A DNA stretch of 7,510 bases from Candidatus Woesearchaeota archaeon (GTDB lineage: Archaea > Nanobdellota > Nanobdellia > Woesearchaeales > ARS49). The stretch is taken from NCBI GenBank assembly GCA_019323135.1, contig JAHWHT010000053.1, forward strand, positions 1-7,510, in the 5' to 3' direction. The notes under the pieces were generated by a model. It was given only the letters and a program-made list of their open reading frames with translations, made no database searches and was not told the origin of the DNA. The position numbers were made by a program, and so were the translations under genes. Below are positions 5,646 through 7,510 of this stretch, in pieces; position 1 is the first letter of the stretch, and the number at the start of each line of letters is the position of its first letter.

Positions 5646-5670
5646 CTAGAAGGTTTTCATTAACCTCTAG
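5646..5670 (-). terminator. Hairpin spanning the stop codon of the TPR gene, possible terminator
   Basis: CTAGAAGGTT (5646-5655) and AACCTCTAG (5662-5670) are inverted arms with one bulged A and a six-base loop, TTCATT. The TAA stop of the TPR gene (5662-5660) falls at the loop edge. No T-run follows on the transcribed side and the next promoter begins at about 5632, so it may end transcription, stabilise the 3' end, or be incidental. Confidence 0.4.
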
Positions 5671-6091
5671 TCACTAGAACTAATGCGTCATACTTTTCCA
5701 TATCTTTTTGCGATAGTTCTTCTTCACCTATCTCGCCATATGAGCAGGCGCGCGAAATATACAGGGCAGTTAAAGCATGCACGTCTGATGTCATTTCTAT
5801 TGCTTTTGTAAAATCTTCTACTGCATCTGCATGCAGTTCCAGTTCAGATCTAGCAGAGCCTCTTTCCCTATATGCTTCTTGTAAAAGAGCAGAATCTGGT
5901 TTTAATTCTATTGCTGTGGTTAAGTTCGCTACTGCTTTTTCAAGGTAAATCTTTTCCTTATCAGTTCCTATGTATTCTGCGGCCAAGCAACTTTCTGCAG
6001 TGCCTTTATCTAAATAAGCTTTAGCGTCTTCGCGGCTCTTAAGAATAATGTTACAATCCTTAATTGTTTCCAGTAGTTCTGATTCTGTCAT
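5660..6091 (-). CDS. Small TPR-repeat protein
   Basis: This 143-residue protein is all-helical with about three tetratricopeptide repeats. The first is about 23-66 (AYLDKGTAESCLAAEY ... LEKAVANLTTAIELKPD). The second, about 71-103 (AYRERGSARSELELHADAVEDFTKAIEM), is the best copy, with the small residues at positions 8 and 20 and the closing Ala of the consensus. The third is about 106-136 (ALYISRACSYGEIGEEELSQKDMEKYDAL), the last helix being degenerate. The first repeat carries an acidic/basic insertion (IGTDKEKIY). TPRs bind peptides or other proteins; the partner cannot be read from sequence. No signal or membrane helix is seen, so it is cytosolic. The start has only a weak AGGT site nine bases upstream. 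The promoter is separate from hisS, 65 bases away, and a hairpin covers its stop codon. Confidence 0.8.
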   Translation of the reverse strand: MTESELLETIKDCNIILKSREDAKAYLDKGTAESCLAAEYIGTDKEKIYLEKAVANLTTAIELKPDSALLQEAYRERGSARSELELHADAVEDFTKAIEMTSDVHALTALYISRACSYGEIGEEELSQKDMEKYDALVLVTRG

Positions 6092-6142
6092 TTTTTTTAA
6101 ACCTGTGTTTACTGTTTTTCTTTTAAAGTATAATTTGCAGAA

Positions 6143-6151
6143 GTATATAAA
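6143..6151 (-). promoter_or_regulatory. Box A promoter of the TPR gene
   Basis: The minus strand reads TTTATATAC, identical to the hisS box. It predicts a start near 6121 and a leader of about 30 bases with an AGGT site nine bases before the ATG. A second, poorer box (CTTTAAAAG around 6124) would give an almost leaderless message instead. Confidence 0.5.
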
Positions 6152-6156
6152 GTTAG

Positions 6157-7416
6157 TTAAAGTTTCTTCTTCTCTTCTTTTCCAGTCTTCATGTCTTTGA
6201 CTGTGAATTCTTTTGCTTTGACTTCATCAGGACCTACTATAATTACTTTTTTAGCTCCGATTGAATTAGCATAATCAAATTGCTTCTTTAATTTCCTGCC
6301 CATCAAGTCAATATCAACTTTATACTTCTTTCGCAGTTTTTTAGCCAGCTTCATTGCAGCTTCGCGAACATCATCACTAACTATTGCAATAAAATAATCT
6401 GGTTCTAAGTCTGGTTTTGGTAATTTATTGCACTCTTTCAAGACTAGTGCAGTTACAGCTTCGCCAATTGCAAATCCTGTTGCAGGGCACGGCTCCCCCC
6501 CGAATAGCTCTACCATATTATCATATCTGCCGCCTCCTGCCATTGAGCGAAACTTCTCTTTTCTGTCAAATACCTCAAAAACAGTACCCGTATAATACGC
6601 AAGTCCTCTTGCTACAGATAAATCTAATACAACAAACTTATCAGACACTAATTTACAGATGTTTTCCATCTCAATTATGCCTTGTTTTGTTTCTTCAGGT
6701 ATGTCTGCAAAATGTTTTTTGATTTCTTTCAACACTTTGCTTGGCTTGCCATTAAATTGTATTGCATGCCTTATTCTTTCAACCTTGAAATTATCTAATC
6801 CTAAATCAAGCAGTTCCTGTTCAAACTCGTTATCAGTCAATTTCTTCCACTTATCTATAACACGAGTAACATCATCTAATTGCTTTTTCTTGATTATAGT
6901 CAATAATATGCCTTCTAACAGTTTTCTATTATTGATTTTAATAAAAAAGTCTTTATCAGTCAAGCCAAGGCCTGTCATGATGTCAATAATCATATTCAAA
7001 AGCTCTGCATCTGCTTCTGGTCTGGCAGAACCAAATAATTCAACACTTAATTGATTAAATTCTCTTAATCTGCCTTTCTGAGGCGCTTCATACCGCCACA
7101 TTTTGTTTACTGAGAACCATTTTACTGGTTTTGCTAACTCTCTCTGTTTTGTAACAAAAAGTCTTGTTATAGGGACGGTTAAATCAAATCTTAAACCAAG
7201 GCTCTCTGAGCCTCTTTTCTCTATCATAAATATCTGATTTTTAATCTCTTCTCCAGATTTAGCACTTAAAAGTTTGAAAGACTCCATTACAGGGCCATCT
7301 ACTTCACCATAGCCATACTTTATCGCCACATCCTTAAAAACCTTGAAAATCTTCTGCTGAATAGCTTTTTCTTCAGGATACAGGTCTTCCATTCCTTTTG
7401 GTGCTTGGTATTTCAT
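6157..7416 (-). CDS. hisS: Histidyl-tRNA synthetase
   Basis: This enzyme charges tRNA-His with histidine using ATP in the cytosol. At 419 residues it has the normal short length of a bacterial/archaeal HisRS. The N-terminus YQAPKGMEDLYPEE is the usual opening. Motif 1 and the dimer strand lie about 40-85 (KRGSESLGLRFDLTVPITRLF). Motif 2 is about 107-128 (MWRYEAPQKGRLREFNQLSVE). An insertion domain covers about 160-255. The histidine-binding HisA loop is ARGLAYYTGTVFEVFDR (269-285) with the catalytic Arg270. Motif 3 is GGGRYDNMVELFGG then ATGFAIGEAVTAL (294-324). The anticodon-binding alpha/beta domain spans about 340-405. HisA has Ala where many bacterial enzymes have Asp (RGLDYY); I take this as archaeal variation. 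No Shine-Dalgarno is present. TTTATATAC at 7449-7441 places transcription start just before the ATG, giving a nearly leaderless message. It appears to be a single-gene unit. Confidence 0.97.
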   Translation of the reverse strand: MKYQAPKGMEDLYPEEKAIQQKIFKVFKDVAIKYGYGEVDGPVMESFKLLSAKSGEEIKNQIFMIEKRGSESLGLRFDLTVPITRLFVTKQRELAKPVKWFSVNKMWRYEAPQKGRLREFNQLSVELFGSARPEADAELLNMIIDIMTGLGLTDKDFFIKINNRKLLEGILLTIIKKKQLDDVTRVIDKWKKLTDNEFEQELLDLGLDNFKVERIRHAIQFNGKPSKVLKEIKKHFADIPEETKQGIIEMENICKLVSDKFVVLDLSVARGLAYYTGTVFEVFDRKEKFRSMAGGGRYDNMVELFGGEPCPATGFAIGEAVTALVLKECNKLPKPDLEPDYFIAIVSDDVREAAMKLAKKLRKKYKVDIDLMGRKLKKQFDYANSIGAKKVIIVGPDEVKAKEFTVKDMKTGKEEKKKL

Positions 7417-7440
7417 TTTACTATAATCTCATTGCTTTTA

Positions 7441-7449
7441 GTATATAAA
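7441..7449 (-). promoter_or_regulatory. Box A promoter of hisS
   Basis: TTTATATAC on the minus strand is centred about 29 bases before the hisS ATG, preceded by an A-rich stretch suited to a BRE. The leader would be only a few bases long. Confidence 0.6.
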
Positions 7450-7494
7450 TGTTTTTGAGATTACACACTTTTGTAGTCACCACAACAACTCAAG

Positions 7495-7503
7495 TTTATA
7501 TTT
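7495..7503 (+). promoter_or_regulatory. Possible box A at the right edge, facing out of the window
   Basis: TTTATATTT at 7495-7503 resembles an archaeal TATA element on the plus strand, with its start expected beyond the window. Bases 7417-7510 otherwise hold only the hisS promoter. If real, a divergent gene begins just past the edge. The box reads acceptably on either strand, so direction is uncertain. Confidence 0.25.
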
Positions 7504-7510
7504 CTAAAGC

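Noticed and set aside
6659..7054. 131-residue open frame on the plus strand within hisS
   Set aside because: It is antisense to a complete HisRS; the Ser/Leu/Ile-rich composition is what reversed lysine/glutamate-rich codons give.
1..7510. tRNA, rRNA, CRISPR array, insertion sequence or defence island
   Set aside because: No cloverleaf with a TTCGA-type arm, no regularly spaced direct repeats, no transposase and no terminal inverted repeats were seen in the gaps, which are all about 110 bases or shorter.

Overview
The window looks archaeal. Strong box-A/TATA elements (TTTATATAC, TTTATATAT, TTAAATATA) lie about 25-29 bases before several start codons. Some genes have no Shine-Dalgarno and appear leaderless, while others have GGAGGT or GGTGA-type sites. 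The histidyl-tRNA synthetase keeps all the class II signatures, there is a short archaeal-style zinc-ribbon gene, and the DNA is AT-rich. Small genes, lysine-rich proteins and a patchwork of tiny transcription units would suit a DPANN lineage (Woesearchaeota/Pacearchaeota-like). That placement is an inference from style, not from a marker gene I could search.

Layout. The left edge (1-467, minus strand) is a LOG/SLOG-type Rossmann nucleotide-binding protein, cut off by the window edge. A 112-base divergent promoter region separates it from a plus-strand cluster: a 378-residue protein made of four degenerate copies of a roughly 95-residue unit, a short four-cysteine zinc-ribbon protein, and a small multi-pass membrane protein. 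This cluster ends exactly against the stop codon of a convergent minus-strand set (TAA|TTA at 2410/2411, no spacer).

The minus-strand set, read right to left, is hisS (7416-6157), a TPR protein (6091-5660), a 125-residue uncharacterised protein (5603-5226), and a two-gene operon of a membrane-anchored FecR-domain protein (5163-4321) and a CHASE2-class III adenylyl cyclase (4324-2411). The first three genes and the operon each have their own TATA box, so they are probably four separate transcription units.

The most interesting part is the FecR/CHASE2-cyclase operon. The two genes overlap by four bases (ATGA). Both proteins are predicted to carry their main sensory domain outside the membrane, and the cyclase keeps every catalytic residue needed to make cAMP. 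Together they form a plausible transmembrane module in which an outside signal sets intracellular cAMP. Its domain style is common in bacteria and unexpected in a small archaeal genome, so horizontal acquisition is likely. The other notable item is the four-repeat 378-residue protein, whose fold and role I do not recognise.

No rRNA, tRNA, CRISPR array, insertion sequence or replication origin was recognised. Apart from the window edges there is no stretch over 300 bases without a gene.
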